A stretch of 64,000 nt of DNA from Prosthecomicrobium sp. N25 (GCF_037203705.1 NZ_JBBCAT010000002.1:310001-374000), one strand, 5' to 3'. Shown: positions 7,093 to 18,419, counted from the stretch's first letter. Program-made: numbers and translations. The notes: generated by a model not told the origin, from the letters alone.

Positions 7093-10000
7093 TCACTGGA
7101 AGTTCCGTCCCTTGGGAAGGACGCGGCTCGTCTTCCGGGAGAGTTGCTCGAGGTCGTCGGCGAGATCCGGGATCTCGGCGACGAGGCGCTGGAGGCGGCT
7201 CGCGGGCTTGATCTTCTCGCGCATGTCGGCCTGGGGCCGCTTCACCTCGTCGGCGTTGGCGAGGGCCTGGAGGTCGCCGGCGTCGGACGACAGGGCGGCG
7301 AGGAGCGGCGTCAGGTCGTGGACCTTCTCGGCGACCACGTGGATGACGCCGGATTCGCTCTGCAGGCGGCCGTCGACGGCGATCAGGCGGGCGCCGAGGA
7401 CGATCGGCCGGAAGGCCTCGAAGACCTTCGGCCAGACGATGATGTTGGCGACCCCGGTCTCGTCCTCGATGGTCATGAAGATGACGCCCTTGGCCGAGCC
7501 CGGACGCTGGCGGACGAGCACGAGGCCGGCGACGCGCAGGCGGGTGCCGGAGCGGACCGTCTCCAGCCTTTCGGAGGCCATCACGCGCATGCCCGCCAGG
7601 CGCTCGCGCAGGAAGGCGAGCGGGTGCGCCTTCAGGGACAGGGACAGGAAGCGGTAGTCGTTGACCACGTGCTCGCCGAGCGGCATGGGGGGCAGCGCCA
7701 CGTCGGGCTCGCGCTCGCGCGCCGCGGAGGCGGGGGCGTCGAAGAGGGGCAGGCGCGCCGCCGCGCCGCCGCCGCCGAGGCCCTTGGCGGCCCAGAGCGC
7801 GTCGCGCCGGTCGAGGCCGATGGACCGGAAGGCGTCGGCGTCGGCGAGGCGCTCCAGGACGGAGCGGTCGAGGCCGGTGCGCAGCCAGACGTCGCGCAGC
7901 GAGTCGTAGCCGCTGCCGCGCGCGCCGACGAGCCGCTCCATGTCGACCTCGCGGAGCCCCTTGATCTGGCGAAAGCCGAGGCGGACGGCGTGGCTCGACC
8001 AGATGTGGTCCTCCATGGAGCGGTGGCGCGGGGCGAGGCGCTCGGCGGCATGGGGGCCGCGTTCCAGGGTGTTGTCCCAGCGGGACAGGTTGACGTCCAC
8101 GGCGCGGACCTCGACGCCGTGCTCGCGCGCGTCGCGGACGATCTGGGCGGGGGCGTAGAAGCCCATCGGCTGGGCGTTGAGGAGGGCGGCCGCGAAGGCG
8201 TCGGGGTAGTGGCACTTGAGCCAGGCCGAGGCGTAGACGAGCAGCGCGAAGCTCGCCGCGTGGCTCTCCGGGAAGCCGTATTCGCCGAAGCCCTCGATCT
8301 GGCGGAAGCAGCGCTCGGCGAAGGCCGGGTCGTAGCCGCGCTCGGCCATGCCGCGGATCATCTTCTCCTGGAAGGAGCCGATCGTGCCGACGCGCTTGAA
8401 GGTCGCCATGGCGCGGCGGAGCTTGTCGGCCTCGGCGGGGGTGAAGCCCGCCGCCACGATGGCGATCTTCATGGCCTGCTCCTGGAATAGCGGCACCCCG
8501 AGGGTCTTGGAGAGAACACTTTCCAGTTCCTTAGACGGATAAGAAACCTGTTCGAGACCCTGCCGGCGACGCAGGTAGGGGTGCACCATGTCGCCCTGGA
8601 TGGGGCCGGGACGGACGATCGCGACCTCGATGACGAGGTCGTAGAAGGTCGCCGGCTTCAGGCGCGGCAGCATGGTCATCTGGGCGCGGCTCTCGATCTG
8701 GAAGACCCCGATCGTGTCGGCGCGCTGGATCATCCGGTAGGTCTCGGGGTCCTCGGCGGGGATGGCCGACAGGGTCAGGGGGCGGCCGTAGTGGCGACGG
8801 ACGAGGTCGAAGGCCTTGCGGATGCAGGTCAGCATGCCGAGCGCCAGGATGTCGATCTTCAGGATGCCGAGCGCGTCGATGTCGTCCTTGTCCCATTCGA
8901 TGACGGTGCGGTCCTCCATGGCGGCGTTCTGGATCGGCACCACCTCGTCGAGCCGGCCGCGGGTGATGACGAAGCCGCCGACATGCTGGGAGAGGTGGCG
9001 CGGGAAGCCGGCGATCTCGGCGGAGAGCGCCATCACGTTGGCCATGGTCGGGTCGGCCGGGTCGAGGCCGACGCGCCGCACCTCCGTCTCGTCGACGGGC
9101 TTGGAGCCCCAGCCCCAGAGGGTGCCGGCGAGGGTGTCGACCGCGTCCTCGGAGAGGCCGAAAGCCTTGCCGACCTCGCGCACGGCGGAGCGGGCCCGGT
9201 AGGAGATGACGGTCGCGGCGAGGCCGGCGCGGTCGCGGCCGTACTTCCCGTAGATGTACTGGATCACCTCCTCGCGCCGCTCGTGCTCGAAATCGACGTC
9301 TATGTCGGGCGGCTCCCGGCGTTCCGGGCTGACGAAGCGCTCGAAGAGCAGGTCGGCGCGGTCCGGATCCACCTCGGTGATGCCGAGGCAGAAGCAGACG
9401 GCGGAGTTGGCGGCCGACCCGCGGCCCTGGGCCAGGATGCCGCGGGATTTCGCGAAGCGGACGATGTCGTGGACGGTCAGGAAGTAGGGGGCGTAGCCGA
9501 GTTCGCCGATGATGCCGAACTCGTGCTCGACGGTGGCCCTGACCTTGTCGGGCACGCCTTGCGGATAGCGGCGGGCGGCGCCCTCCCAGGTGAGGCGGAC
9601 GAGGGCCTCCTGCGGGGTCGCGGCGTCGCCGACCGGCTCGTCGGGGTATTCGTAGCGCAGTTCGTCGAGCGAGAAGCCGAGCCGGTCGAAGACCGCCACG
9701 CTCTCGGCGACCGCCGCCGGGTGGTCGCGGAAGAGGCGCATCATGGCCTCGCCGCCCTTCATGTGCCGCTCCGCATTGACCGAGAGGAGCCGGCCGGCGC
9801 TCTTCAGGTCGACATGCTCGCGGATGCAGGCCAGCACGTCGGCGAGGGGACGGCGCTCGGGGACGTGCTGGGTGACGTCGCCGACGGCGAGGAGCTTCAC
9901 GCCCGCGGCCTCGGCGATGGCCCGGGCGGCGGCGAGGCGGCGGCGGTCGCCGGGGCCGTAGGCGAGGCCGACGGCGAGGCGGACGTTGTCGCGCCCGAAG

Positions 10001-10737
10001 GCGGCGCGCAGTCGGTCGAGCGTCTCGGCGAGGCGGCGGCCGTCGGCGCCGCCGACCCGGCCGGCCAGGGGGGCGAGGATCAGGCCTTCGCCCCAGGCGA
10101 GCAGGTCCTCCAGGACGAGGCGGCAGCCGCCCTTCCCGGCCCTGCGGTTGCCGAGGGTGAGGAGGCGGCAGAGGCGGCCGTAGGCGGCGCGGTTCGTCGG
10201 CCAGGCGAGGATGTCGGGGGTCGCGGGCTCGGGCGGGCCGGGCGGGACCAGGCTCGCGAAGCGGCGCAGGAGCGTGCCGTCCGGCGCGGGGCGGCTCCGG
10301 GGCGGCCCGCCGGCCCGGGCGCTTGGCCGGAATGCCGAGCCGTCGGGGTCGGCGGGGCGGGAGGTGTCGCCGTCCTGGCCTCCGACCAGGCGCGGGAAGG
10401 TGGCCGCGTCCGGCCCGGCGGGGGGGAGGTCGGCGACGTCGGCGGGGTCCTCGTTGGCGGCGCGGCGGATCTCGCCTGCGGGTTCGCCGGGGGGCACGAA
10501 GGCGAGGCGGCAGCCGACCCGGAAGCGGGCACCGGTCTCCTTGGCGGCCATGTGGGCGCGCACCACGCCCGCCAGGGTGTTGCGGTCGGCGACCGCGAAG
10601 CCGTGCAGGCCGAGGGTGGCGGCGGCGACCGCCATCTCCTCGGCGTGGGAGGCGCCGCGCAGGAAGGAGAAGTTGGTGGCGACGGCGAGCTCCGCGTAGG
10701 GCGGGGCGTCGCGCGCGCCGGGCATGGGCGCGATCAT
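7093..10737 (-). CDS. dnaE2: Error-prone DNA polymerase DnaE2/ImuC
   Basis: The catalytic C-family polymerase of the SOS mutasome, 1214 residues. The N-terminal PHP domain begins with [18 protein letters not shown]. The polymerase core has GRGSAANS and the catalytic [13 protein letters not shown] helix-hairpin-helix and an OB-fold region ([27 protein letters not shown]) follow, ending KGRNFQ as in the family. It starts at the ATG at 10737, overlapping the imuB stop as ATGA. It is about 100 residues longer than usual because of a Pro/Ala/Arg-rich insertion at residues about 81-172 within the PHP domain. It acts with ImuA and ImuB on the beta clamp in translesion synthesis and induced mutagenesis. 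Confidence 0.96.
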   Translation of the reverse strand: MIAPMPGARDAPPYAELAVATNFSFLRGASHAEEMAVAAATLGLHGFAVADRNTLAGVVRAHMAAKETGARFRVGCRLAFVPPGEPAGEIRRAANEDPADVADLPPAGPDAATFPRLVGGQDGDTSRPADPDGSAFRPSARAGGPPRSRPAPDGTLLRRFASLVPPGPPEPATPDILAWPTNRAAYGRLCRLLTLGNRRAGKGGCRLVLEDLLAWGEGLILAPLAGRVGGADGRRLAETLDRLRAAFGRDNVRLAVGLAYGPGDRRRLAAARAIAEAAGVKLLAVGDVTQHVPERRPLADVLACIREHVDLKSAGRLLSVNAERHMKGGEAMMRLFRDHPAAVAESVAVFDRLGFSLDELRYEYPDEPVGDAATPQEALVRLTWEGAARRYPQGVPDKVRATVEHEFGIIGELGYAPYFLTVHDIVRFAKSRGILAQGRGSAANSAVCFCLGITEVDPDRADLLFERFVSPERREPPDIDVDFEHERREEVIQYIYGKYGRDRAGLAATVISYRARSAVREVGKAFGLSEDAVDTLAGTLWGWGSKPVDETEVRRVGLDPADPTMANVMALSAEIAGFPRHLSQHVGGFVITRGRLDEVVPIQNAAMEDRTVIEWDKDDIDALGILKIDILALGMLTCIRKAFDLVRRHYGRPLTLSAIPAEDPETYRMIQRADTIGVFQIESRAQMTMLPRLKPATFYDLVIEVAIVRPGPIQGDMVHPYLRRRQGLEQVSYPSKELESVLSKTLGVPLFQEQAMKIAIVAAGFTPAEADKLRRAMATFKRVGTIGSFQEKMIRGMAERGYDPAFAERCFRQIEGFGEYGFPESHAASFALLVYASAWLKCHYPDAFAAALLNAQPMGFYAPAQIVRDAREHGVEVRAVDVNLSRWDNTLERGPHAAERLAPRHRSMEDHIWSSHAVRLGFRQIKGLREVDMERLVGARGSGYDSLRDVWLRTGLDRSVLERLADADAFRSIGLDRRDALWAAKGLGGGGAAARLPLFDAPASAAREREPDVALPPMPLGEHVVNDYRFLSLSLKAHPLAFLRERLAGMRVMASERLETVRSGTRLRVAGLVLVRQRPGSAKGVIFMTIEDETGVANIIVWPKVFEAFRPIVLGARLIAVDGRLQSESGVIHVVAEKVHDLTPLLAALSSDAGDLQALANADEVKRPQADMREKIKPASRLQRLVAEIPDLADDLEQLSRKTSRVLPKGRNFQ

Positions 10738-13043
10738 GCGAAGATGCCCTGCACGAACCAGCGCGGCCGGGCGGTCTCGCGGCCGTAGAGCCCTTCGCGG
10801 AAGACCCAGAAGCGGCGGCCGGCGCGGTCCTCGACCCGGAAGTAGTCGCGGGTCAGGCCGGGCGTGCCGGGCGGGAGGGCATCGGGCTCGATCAGGGTCC
10901 GGTCCGGGTCCGGGGCGGGGCCGGGGGCGGCCGGGGCGGGCACGGCGCGGCCCCGCGGCGGGTCGCTCCGGGCGCTGGGCGTGTCCGGCGTGGCGAGCGG
11001 GCCCGAGCGCGGGTCGGTCTTGGCGAGGAAGCGCCCGGGGAGATCGCCGGCCGGCGGACCCCGGAGACCGGAGGCCGGACCGGGAGGCCGCCCGGAGGGG
11101 TCCGGGGGCCTCGCCGGGGCCGTAGACGCCGAGAATGCCGAGCCCGCCGGCGGCCTGCCTCCCGGGGACGGCGGCGTGGCAGCGGCGGCGTCGGGCCGCG
11201 ACGGCGTGGGGGGCAGGGCGGCGTCGGAGAGGCCGTAGAGTTCGCCGGAGGTGCGGTCGGGGGCCGGTCGGCGCGGCTCCACCCGGGGGGCGTCGGGCCC
11301 GTCCGGGGGCGGGGGCTCGGCGGCAGGGGGCGGGAGCGCGGTCAGCCACCACTCCGCGGCGATGCGCTCCGGGCCCTCGTAGCGGGCGATGTCGTAGGTG
11401 GCGCGGCGCCAGCGGAAGCGGACGGGCGGGCCCTCCGGCACCGCCGCGACCGCCTCGATCGGCTCCGGGCGGGGAAACAGGCGGACCGGCCGCTCGACCG
11501 CCTCGTCGGCGTCCGGGCGGGGCTCGGGAGTCCAGGCGGCCTCGGCGGCGGGGCCGGCGGTCACGGCGGGGACCAGGACGGCGGCGTCCTCGGGGATGTG
11601 GGTCGCCTCCGGGAGGGCGCGGAGCACCCGTCCGGTGCCGAGGCGCGCGCCGATGCGGTCGACCAGCGCGGCGAGGTCGGCCTCGGCCTCGGCGTCGCCG
11701 GCGAGGTCGATCTGGGCCGGGTCGGCCCGGTCGGCGGCGGTGACGGCCAGGCGGACGGTCTCGAAGCCGTAGCCGCGGTCGATCTCGTCGCCGAGCCGTC
11801 CGAGCTTCTCGGCGAAGAGGCGGAGGATGCGGGCGGGATCGCGCAGGGGCCGGCTGGTGCCGACCGCGATGCGGGTGACCAGCCCGTCGACGCGGAAGAG
11901 GGCGAGCTCCAGCCCGCGCGCCCCCTCGGCCCTGGTCTCCAGGGGCCCGGCGAGGTGGGCGGCCAGGGAGCGGACCGTCCGGGCGACGTCCGCCTCCGAC
12001 AGGATCGGTTCGGCAAAGCGCCGTTCGGCCACCAGGGCGGGGACCGGCCGGCGCGGCACGAGGGGCTCCTCCTCGCGGCCGAGGGCCTGGTCGAGACGGC
12101 GGATCAGGTCCGGGCCGAAGCGGCGGCCGAGGGGGGCGCGCGGCAGGTCCATGACGGCGCCGACGGTCTTGAGGCCGACGCGCTCGAGGCCCGCGACCGT
12201 GTCGGGGGAGAGGCGGAGGGCGGCGAGCGGCAGGCTCGCCAGGAGGTCGCCCTCGGCTCCGGAGGCGACCGCCACGGGGGCGCCGCGCCGGCCCGGGGGC
12301 GGCTCCGGGGCGGCGAAGCGGGCGGCCGCCCAGGCGGCGCCGGGCGTGTCCGCCACGGCGGCACGGGCCGCAAAACCCTGCGCGTGCAGGCGGGCGAGGA
12401 GGTCGGCGGCGAGCGCGGCCTCGCCGCCGAAGAGATGCGCGGAGGCGCCGATCTCCAGGAAGAGGCCGAAGGGCGGCAGGCCGGGGCGGGGATCCTCGTC
12501 GAGGGCGACGAGGGGGGTCCAGCGGTCGCACCAGTCGGCGATCGTCGCCAGGAGCGCGCGGTCGCCCGGCTCGTCGGCCTCCGCCACCAGGAGGTCGGGC
12601 ACGCGGGCGCGGGCGTCCGCCAGGCCGAGGCCGGCGGCGAGGCCCCGGGCGGCGGCGACCTCGTCGACGGCGGCGAGGCGGAGGGCGTTGCCGCTGCGGG
12701 CGACCACCGCGATCGGGGGGACGATGCCCGCCCCTGTCCGCTGACGCGGGGAGCCGGGCGTGCCGGGCTCCCAGGGGGCCTCCGCGTCCGCCGGGGGCAC
12801 CCAGGTCGCCTGGCCGATGCGGCGGGCGAGGCGGGTCGCCCCGGAGGCGACCGCGTCGGCCGTCTCGACGAGGCTCCCGGCGGCGGGCGCGGCGGTCCGG
12901 GGCGGCACGCCCGGCGAGGCCGGGTCAGGAGAAGCGCCGGAGCGCCAGGACCTGCCCCGCGCCTCGCGGATCAGGCGGTCCGTCGGCAGGCGCGGCAGGA
13001 AGAGCGACAGGATCCGGCGGCAGGGCTCTGAAGGCGCGCTCAT
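10734..13043 (-). CDS. imuB: ImuB, inactive Y-family polymerase homologue
   Basis: The clamp-binding hub of the ImuABC mutasome, 769 residues. Residues about 9-26 ([18 protein letters not shown]) and 110-560 follow the Y-family fold, but the catalytic acidic residues of active polymerases are missing (LSLFLP instead of a D-F motif; [13 protein letters not shown] in the palm), as in other Imu[15 protein letters not shown] (about 517-530) is the likely clamp-binding segment. The C-terminal tail [11 protein letters not shown]...RWFVQGIFA is conserved. The usual length is about 500-550; the excess comes from disordered proline-rich insertions at about 30-108 and 571-729. Its first 39 codons overlap imuA in another frame. 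Confidence 0.94.
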   Translation of the reverse strand: MSAPSEPCRRILSLFLPRLPTDRLIREARGRSWRSGASPDPASPGVPPRTAAPAAGSLVETADAVASGATRLARRIGQATWVPPADAEAPWEPGTPGSPRQRTGAGIVPPIAVVARSGNALRLAAVDEVAAARGLAAGLGLADARARVPDLLVAEADEPGDRALLATIADWCDRWTPLVALDEDPRPGLPPFGLFLEIGASAHLFGGEAALAADLLARLHAQGFAARAAVADTPGAAWAAARFAAPEPPPGRRGAPVAVASGAEGDLLASLPLAALRLSPDTVAGLERVGLKTVGAVMDLPRAPLGRRFGPDLIRRLDQALGREEEPLVPRRPVPALVAERRFAEPILSEADVARTVRSLAAHLAGPLETRAEGARGLELALFRVDGLVTRIAVGTSRPLRDPARILRLFAEKLGRLGDEIDRGYGFETVRLAVTAADRADPAQIDLAGDAEAEADLAALVDRIGARLGTGRVLRALPEATHIPEDAAVLVPAVTAGPAAEAAWTPEPRPDADEAVERPVRLFPRPEPIEAVAAVPEGPPVRFRWRRATYDIARYEGPERIAAEWWLTALPPPAAEPPPPDGPDAPRVEPRRPAPDRTSGELYGLSDAALPPTPSRPDAAAATPPSPGGRPPAGSAFSASTAPARPPDPSGRPPGPASGLRGPPAGDLPGRFLAKTDPRSGPLATPDTPSARSDPPRGRAVPAPAAPGPAPDPDRTLIEPDALPPGTPGLTRDYFRVEDRAGRRFWVFREGLYGRETARPRWFVQGIFA

Positions 13044-13929
13044 GATGGTCCCACGTCAGGTCGAGGCCGCCGAGGCGGCCGTCACGGTTCTTGGTCAGCT
13101 CCACCCGCCAGGCCGGGCGCCCGACCCCCTCGGCGAAGCCCCCGAGGGTCGCGGCGGGCCGGCTCGCGACGCGAAAGCGGGTGGCGGCGGCGGTCGGCTC
13201 GGGCGCGGCGGCCGTCCGCAGGATCAGGCCGAGGCCGCCCAGGGCCCGGGCGCGGAGCGCGAGCCGGCGGGTGGCGGTCAGGTCGAGCGGCCGGGGGTTG
13301 CCGCGGATCTCGCCGAGCGCGACGGCCACGCCGCGGCTCGTCAGCGCCTCCTCGAGCACCCAGAGGACGTCGCCGGCGTCGGCCGCCTCGACGAAGACGA
13401 TGCGGCCCGGGTCGAGGCCGAGGGCGTGGAGGGCGGGGGCATGCGGCCGGCCGGCCTCGCCGGGGCTCGTCCGGTCGACCGTCCAGACCACCGCGCCCGC
13501 CCGGGCCTCGGCGGCCCGGACCGCGAGCGCCGCCGCGAAGCCCGCGAGGGCGCCGACGTCCCGGGTCTCGGCGGCGCCGAGCTCGTGCAGGGCGCCGAGC
13601 GGCAGGCCGCCGCCGGCGAAGCGGCCGTCCAGCGCCTCCACGCCGAAGGGCAGGACGCCCGCCGCGCGCAGCGAGCAAACCTCGCCGGGCGAGGGGGGCG
13701 GGGCGGAGATTGCCGTGCCGGGAGGCTCCGGGGCCGTGCGGGCCGGTCCGTCCGGGATCCCCCGGGGGTGCCCCGGGGCCGCCTCGAGCTGACGCGGACC
13801 GCGTCCGCGCCTGCCCGCCCGGGGCAGCGCGGGCTCGAGCCGCAGGGTCGCGGCCGCGACCCCCTCGAGGGCCGCGATCCGGCGCCGCAGATCGGCAATA
13901 TCCGTCCCTCCCGGAACCTGACGGTCCAT
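12925..13929 (-). CDS. imuA: ImuA, RecA/SulA-like mutasome subunit
   Basis: First gene of the SOS mutagenesis operon, 334 residues. The RecA-like core starts about residue 92 with LPFGVEALDGRFAGGGLPLGALHEL and contains WTVDR and GRIVFVEA; the Walker motifs are degenerate as in the ImuA family. Residues about 30-85 are a proline-rich linker. ImuA interacts with ImuB and RecA in known systems. The gene overlaps imuB by 119 bases, unusually long. Transcription is expected to be LexA-controlled from the SOS box 28 bases upstream of the ATG. Confidence 0.92.
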   Translation of the reverse strand: MDRQVPGGTDIADLRRRIAALEGVAAATLRLEPALPRAGRRGRGPRQLEAAPGHPRGIPDGPARTAPEPPGTAISAPPPSPGEVCSLRAAGVLPFGVEALDGRFAGGGLPLGALHELGAAETRDVGALAGFAAALAVRAAEARAGAVVWTVDRTSPGEAGRPHAPALHALGLDPGRIVFVEAADAGDVLWVLEEALTSRGVAVALGEIRGNPRPLDLTATRRLALRARALGGLGLILRTAAAPEPTAAATRFRVASRPAATLGGFAEGVGRPAWRVELTKNRDGRLGGLDLTWDHHERAFRALPPDPVALPAAPADGPPDPRGAGQVLALRRFS

Positions 13930-13956
13930 GGTTCGGCCACCTGGCGAGTCATCCGT

Positions 13957-13971
13957 GTTCTCTATTCGTTC
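13957..13971 (-). promoter_or_regulatory. SOS box (LexA operator) of the imuA operon
   Basis: GTTC-TCTATTC-GTTC matches the alphaproteobacterial LexA operator GTTC-N7-GTTC exactly (GAAC-N7-GAAC on the coding strand). It lies 28 bases upstream of the imuA start codon, where repression of the operon is expected until DNA damage inactivates LexA. Confidence 0.9.
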
Positions 13972-14187
13972 CTATGGATTCCAGAGCCCGGCCCCAGAGT
14001 CAAGCCGGGTCGGGGCGACCTCAAACCGCGGAGGAGACTCGCGTTTCGACTCGGGCGGGGCCATGCGGGGGACTGCCGTCGCGGCCGCGGTGCCGCGGCG
14101 CCTCCTGCCGGTCGCCAACCTTTCCGACCCGGCCGTCTCAGGCCGGGCGGTCGGGCAGGATCGGCCCGTCTCGGAGACGGGCCGCCC

Positions 14188-15885
14188 TCACCCGCGCCGG
14201 GCGTCGCGGGCCGAGGTGGCGCGGACGAGGGTCCAGCGGATCTCGGCCGGGGTCGTTCCCTCGATGACGAGCTGCTGGGTCCGGCGGGCGCCGTGCGGGT
14301 CGGCGAGGAAGACGGAGTCCTCGATGCGCACCGCGTGGCCGGGGGCGTGGAACTCCCAGCTCTCGCCGTCGGGGGCGAGCAGCATGACGATGCCGGGCTC
14401 GAGCGCGCTCACCCGGATGTTCGGATGCAGGTGGAAGCGGATCGCGTAGGGGACGGGCGCGGCCACCCGGCCCTCGGCGAAGAGGCGGTCGCGACCGTCG
14501 AGGCGATCGCCCTGCGGGGCGAGGCGCAGCGTGCGCTCGTGCAGGATGCCGAAGCGCGCCTCGTAGCCGTCGTGGCCGGCGATCACCGCGACCGCGCCCT
14601 CGTGCTCCTGCCGGTCGACGAAGACGGTGCGCGGGCCGTCGACGATCACCGGCCCGAGCATGCGGGCGACGGCGCCGGCCGCGAAGGTGGCGCTCGAGCG
14701 GTCGGCCAGGCAGGCGGTCGAGTGGGCGGCGGTGGAGCGCGCCAGCTCGCGCCATTCGGGCGACAGCGGGAAGGCGCCGCAGTTGACGATCAGGCGCTGG
14801 CGGCCGCTCGACATCTCGAAGGAGAGGCAGCCGGCGTGGGCCTCGCGGCTGAAGCCGGGCGGCGGGGGCGTGCCGCAGTCGATGATCACGATCGTGCCCT
14901 CCGCCTCCAGGCGCTGGTAGCCGGAATGCGGGGCGTTGCCGGGCGGGCGGCTGCGGGCGTCGTCGTAGACGAGGACCGAGGCGAGCAGGCTCATGGAGGT
15001 GGCGCCCGCGCCGTTGAAGAGGGCGAGGGCCCCGTCGCCGTGCCGGAAGAAGCGCAGCAGGTGCATCATCCGGTCGATGGCGCTCATCACCACGGGGCTG
15101 ACCGGGATGCCGCGCGCCGCCTGGACCTCGCGGACGGGCAGGAGGTCGACCAGGATCTCCAGGATGGCGGACGGGTTGCGTCCGACATGGCCGCCGTCGG
15201 GGAAGATCTGGCGGGAGAGCTCCTCGTCCAGCCGCTTGACCTGGAGGCGGACCAGCTTGCGGAAGCTCTCCACCGACACCGCCGCTGCCAGGAGCGCGAC
15301 GGCGACGCGGATCCTGGCCAGGCCGGGGGGCACCCGGTCGATATGGTCGCGCAGGAAGCGGGTGTGGGTGGTGACGGCGTCGAGGAGCGCCTGGTAGAAC
15401 TCGGCGTCGCAGCCGTCGATCAGCATGGGCGAGTGGGCGAGCCAGGAGAGCAGGCGGCGGGCCGCGACCTCCTCCTCCCAGGCGAAGGGCGCCCTCTGGC
15501 CGAGGCGAAGCCAGTCCTCGACGAGACGGCGGGCGTCCTCCCGGTAGGCCGGGTGGTCGGCGGCGCGCAGGTGGCGCAGCCATCCGAAGCCGTGCAACTG
15601 CCGCGCCCAGCCCGCGGAGGGCGGCTCGACCTCGAAGGGCGAGCGCGGATCGGCGTCCACGGCGCGGCCGGCGAAGACATAGCGGCCCACGTGGATGTCG
15701 GCGGCGACCGTCGGATCGGCGGTGCGGATGTCCTGGTGCGCGATGGCGATGCGGTCGGCGACCGGCTGAAAGGCGCGGGTGGCACGGCGCCCGGTGCGGA
15801 CGAGCGCGACGGTCCAGCGGCGGCCGAGCTCGACCGCGACGAGGCGCGACGCCGTCATCCCGCTCCTGAGGCGACCCGCCGCCAT
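14188..15885 (-). CDS. Heparinase II/III family protein
   Basis: A 565-residue protein with the (alpha/alpha) toroid of polysaccharide lyases in the first 300 residues (for example GWARQLHGFGWLRHL and FPDGGHVGRNPSAILEILVDLLP), then the beta-sandwich heparinase II/III domain with the metal-site region HAGCLSFEMSSGRQRLIVNCG and STAAHSTACLADRSSATF. No signal peptide is seen. This cytoplasmic-looking family is a regular neighbour of rsmB in Hyphomicrobiales; its substrate is not established. An alternative start at 15858 has a close AGGAG. The gene follows rsmB leftward after 144 bases. Confidence 0.85.
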   Translation of the reverse strand: MAAGRLRSGMTASRLVAVELGRRWTVALVRTGRRATRAFQPVADRIAIAHQDIRTADPTVAADIHVGRYVFAGRAVDADPRSPFEVEPPSAGWARQLHGFGWLRHLRAADHPAYREDARRLVEDWLRLGQRAPFAWEEEVAARRLLSWLAHSPMLIDGCDAEFYQALLDAVTTHTRFLRDHIDRVPPGLARIRVAVALLAAAVSVESFRKLVRLQVKRLDEELSRQIFPDGGHVGRNPSAILEILVDLLPVREVQAARGIPVSPVVMSAIDRMMHLLRFFRHGDGALALFNGAGATSMSLLASVLVYDDARSRPPGNAPHSGYQRLEAEGTIVIIDCGTPPPPGFSREAHAGCLSFEMSSGRQRLIVNCGAFPLSPEWRELARSTAAHSTACLADRSSATFAAGAVARMLGPVIVDGPRTVFVDRQEHEGAVAVIAGHDGYEARFGILHERTLRLAPQGDRLDGRDRLFAEGRVAAPVPYAIRFHLHPNIRVSALEPGIVMLLAPDGESWEFHAPGHAVRIEDSVFLADPHGARRTQQLVIEGTTPAEIRWTLVRATSARDARRG

Positions 15886-16029
15886 CTACGCACCACTCCC
15901 CCCGGGACCGCCGCACGCCGCAGGTTCCCCGACGAATCGGCCCCGGACGACAGTGCGGTCAAATGCCTCCGAGGTCCACCGGAGAGAGGTCCCCGAGCCC
16001 CCACCGCGCGAGGCCGCGGGAGCCCGGCG

Positions 16030-17412
16030 TCACGGCCCCGGCGCCACCAGCCGCGCGGCGAAGAAGCCGTCGAGCCCGGCCCGCTTCGGATCGGGATCCG
16101 GCAGGTGGCAGGGCAGGGTGCGCAGGTCGCCGGAGGCGGTCACGAGTTCGGCGAGGCCGCCGATCTCCTCGGGGCGGATCGGCTCGCGGCGGAAGCCCGG
16201 ATGGGCGGCGAGGAAGCGGGCGATCTGGTCCTCGCCTTCCTCGGGCTCGAGCGAGCAGGTGCAGTAGACGAGGCGGCCGCCGGGCTTCACCCAGCCGGCG
16301 GCGCGGTCGAGCAGCCGGGACTGCAGGCCGGCGAGGGCGGCGACGTCCTCCGGGGTCTTCAGGCGGGCGACGTCCGGATGGCGGCGGATGGTGCCGGTGG
16401 CCGAGCAGGGCGCGTCGAGCAGGACGGCGTCGAAGGGGGCGTCCGGGCTCCAGGCCGTCAGGTCGGCCGCGACGGTGGTGACGCCGGAGAGGCGCAGGCG
16501 CTCGATGTTGCGGGCGAGACGGGCGAGGCGGTCGGGCGACAGGTCGACGGCGGTCACGACCGCCCCGGCGGCGGCGAGTTCCGCGGTCTTGCCCCCCGGG
16601 GCGGCGCAGAGATCAGCGACGCGCAGGCCGGCGACGTCGCCCAGGAGCCTCGCGGGCAGGGAGGCGGCGGCGTCCTGCACCCACCAGGCTCCGTCGGCGT
16701 AGCCCGGCAGGCCGTCGACGGTGCCGCCGCCCTCGGTGCGCACCGTGCCGGTCGGCAGCACGAAGCCGCCGAGACGCTCCGCCCAGCCGGCCGCGTCGGC
16801 CTTGACCGAGAGGTCGAGGCTGGGCTCGTTCATGTGGGCCCGCGCGACGGCGCGCGCGACGGGCTCGCCGTAGGCGGCGACCCAGCGCTCCCAGAGCCAG
16901 TCGGGGGTGTTGAGCCGTTCGGGATCCTGGGCGGACAGGATCTCGTCGCGGCGGCGGGCGAGACCCCGCAACACGCCGTTGACGAGCCCCTTCCAGGGGC
17001 GGCCGAGCCGGTCCTCGTCCGCGAGGGTGACGGCGACCGACACGGCGGCATGGTCGGGCACGTCCATGAAGAGCATCTGGGCGGCGCCGATGCGCAGGAT
17101 GGCGCGGGCGCGCGCGGCCTTCTCGGGGAGGGGGCGGTCGATCAGGCGCGAGAGGGCGTGGTCGATCTGGCCAAGGCGGCGCAGGGTCGTGCCCACGATG
17201 GCGCGCACGAGGGCGCGGTCCTTGGCGATCAGCGACTGGTAGAGGGTAGTGGCCGCCTTGTCGTCGAGCTCCTGGTCGAGCGGGCGGCCCTTGTCGAGCA
17301 CGCGGCCGAGCACGTCGGCGGCGATGCGCCGGGCGGCGAGGCCGATGCGGGGCGGGGGCTGGGTCTCGGACGGGTTTCTGGCGGGACGCCGCGCGTCGGG
17401 CGCGCGGCTCAT
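16030..17412 (-). CDS. rsmB: 16S rRNA (cytosine-967-C5)-methyltransferase RsmB
   Basis: A 460-residue RNA m5C methyltransferase. The N-terminal NusB-like RNA-binding domain covers about residues 25-160 (including [22 protein letters not shown]). The SAM-binding core begins [14 protein letters not shown]. The two catalytic cysteines are in [17 protein letters not shown] and [12 protein letters not shown]. It modifies helix 31 of 16S rRNA in known members. The start at 17412 overlaps the htpX stop as ATGA, so the two are translationally coupled. Confidence 0.93.
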   Translation of the reverse strand: MSRAPDARRPARNPSETQPPPRIGLAARRIAADVLGRVLDKGRPLDQELDDKAATTLYQSLIAKDRALVRAIVGTTLRRLGQIDHALSRLIDRPLPEKAARARAILRIGAAQMLFMDVPDHAAVSVAVTLADEDRLGRPWKGLVNGVLRGLARRRDEILSAQDPERLNTPDWLWERWVAAYGEPVARAVARAHMNEPSLDLSVKADAAGWAERLGGFVLPTGTVRTEGGGTVDGLPGYADGAWWVQDAAASLPARLLGDVAGLRVADLCAAPGGKTAELAAAGAVVTAVDLSPDRLARLARNIERLRLSGVTTVAADLTAWSPDAPFDAVLLDAPCSATGTIRRHPDVARLKTPEDVAALAGLQSRLLDRAAGWVKPGGRLVYCTCSLEPEEGEDQIARFLAAHPGFRREPIRPEEIGGLAELVTASGDLRTLPCHLPDPDPKRAGLDGFFAARLVAPGP

Positions 17413-18419
17413 GCCCAGGGGCCCCGGCGGCCGGCCCCGCGGCCGGCCGGCGGAACGGCCGAGCGCGGCCGGTCGGCGGTCGGGAAGCGGTCGCCCGCGA
17501 AGGCGCCGCCGCGCGGGGCGGACGCGTAGCGGTTGCCGCCCGCGGGCTCGCTCGAGCCGCCGCCGCCCCCGCCGCCGATCTCGCGGTCGAGGGAGACCAG
17601 GGCGGCGATGCGGTTCTCGGTGTTCGGGTGGGTGGAGAACAGGTTGTCCATGCCCTGGCCGGTCAGGGGGTTGATGATGAACATGTGGGCCGTGGCCGGA
17701 TTGTGCTCGGCCGTCGGGTTCGGGATGGCATGCGCCGCGCCGGCGATCTTGTCCAGCGCCGAGGCGAGCCAGAGCGGCTGGCCGCAGATCTCGGCGCCCA
17801 TGCGGTCGGCCGCGTATTCGCGGGTCCGGCTGATCGCCATCTGGACGACCATGGCGGCGAAGGGCGCCACCACGGCCGCCACGATGGCGCCGACCCAGCC
17901 GAGGGGGTTGTTGTTCTCGCGGTTGCCGCCGAAGAAGAAGGCGAAGTTGGCGAGCATCGAGATGGCGCCGGCGATCGTGGCCGTGAGGGTCATGATCAGC
18001 GTGTCGCGGTTCTTGATGTGGGCGAGTTCGTGGGCCATGACGCCGGCGACCTCCTCGGGGGTCAGCCGCTGCAGGAGGCCGACGGTCGCCGCGACGGCGG
18101 CGTTCTCCGGGTTGCGGCCGGTCGCGAAGGCGTTCGGCTGGTCCTCGTGGATGAGGTACACGCGCGGCATCGGCAGGCCGGCATTCTCGGACAGCCGGCG
18201 GATCATGCGGACGAAGTCCGGCGCGGTGGTCTCGTCGACCTCCTCGGCATGGTGCATGGAGAGCACCATCTTGTCCGAGTTCCAGTAGCTGAAGAGGTTC
18301 ATGGCGACCGCGACCAGGAACGCGATGACCATGCCGTTCTGGCCGCCGATCAGGAATCCGACGCCCATGAACAGGGCCGTGAGGGCGGCCAGGAGCAGCG
18401 CCGTCTTGAAGTAGTTCAT
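17409..18419 (-). CDS. htpX: Membrane zinc metalloprotease HtpX
   Basis: An M48-family membrane protease of 336 residues. Two N-terminal transmembrane helices (residues about 5-50) precede the zinc site [10 protein letters not shown], and two further membrane helices follow. [10 protein letters not shown] supplies the third zinc ligand. The C-terminus is an unusual Gly/Arg/Pro-rich tail of about 50 residues after the SLDREIGG end of the conserved domain. HtpX degrades misfolded membrane proteins. The start MNYFKTA was chosen because it is the conserved family N-terminus; an in-frame ATG lies 13 codons upstream. Confidence 0.93.
   Translation of the reverse strand: MNYFKTALLLAALTALFMGVGFLIGGQNGMVIAFLVAVAMNLFSYWNSDKMVLSMHHAEEVDETTAPDFVRMIRRLSENAGLPMPRVYLIHEDQPNAFATGRNPENAAVAATVGLLQRLTPEEVAGVMAHELAHIKNRDTLIMTLTATIAGAISMLANFAFFFGGNRENNNPLGWVGAIVAAVVAPFAAMVVQMAISRTREYAADRMGAEICGQPLWLASALDKIAGAAHAIPNPTAEHNPATAHMFIINPLTGQGMDNLFSTHPNTENRIAALVSLDREIGGGGGGGSSEPAGGNRYASAPRGGAFAGDRFPTADRPRSAVPPAGRGAGRRGPWA

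Noticed and set aside
7093-12531. A single leftward open frame of 1812 codons that would fuse DnaE2 to an N-terminal extension
   Set aside because: The part right of 10737 lies inside imuB in another frame, is arginine/proline-rich without family resemblance, and the true dnaE2 start overlaps the imuB stop as ATGA.
12760-17529. A rightward 1589-codon open frame opposite imuA, heparinase and rsmB
   Set aside because: It is an antisense frame kept open by high GC content, with low-complexity Gly/Arg/Asp composition and well-supported genes on the other strand.
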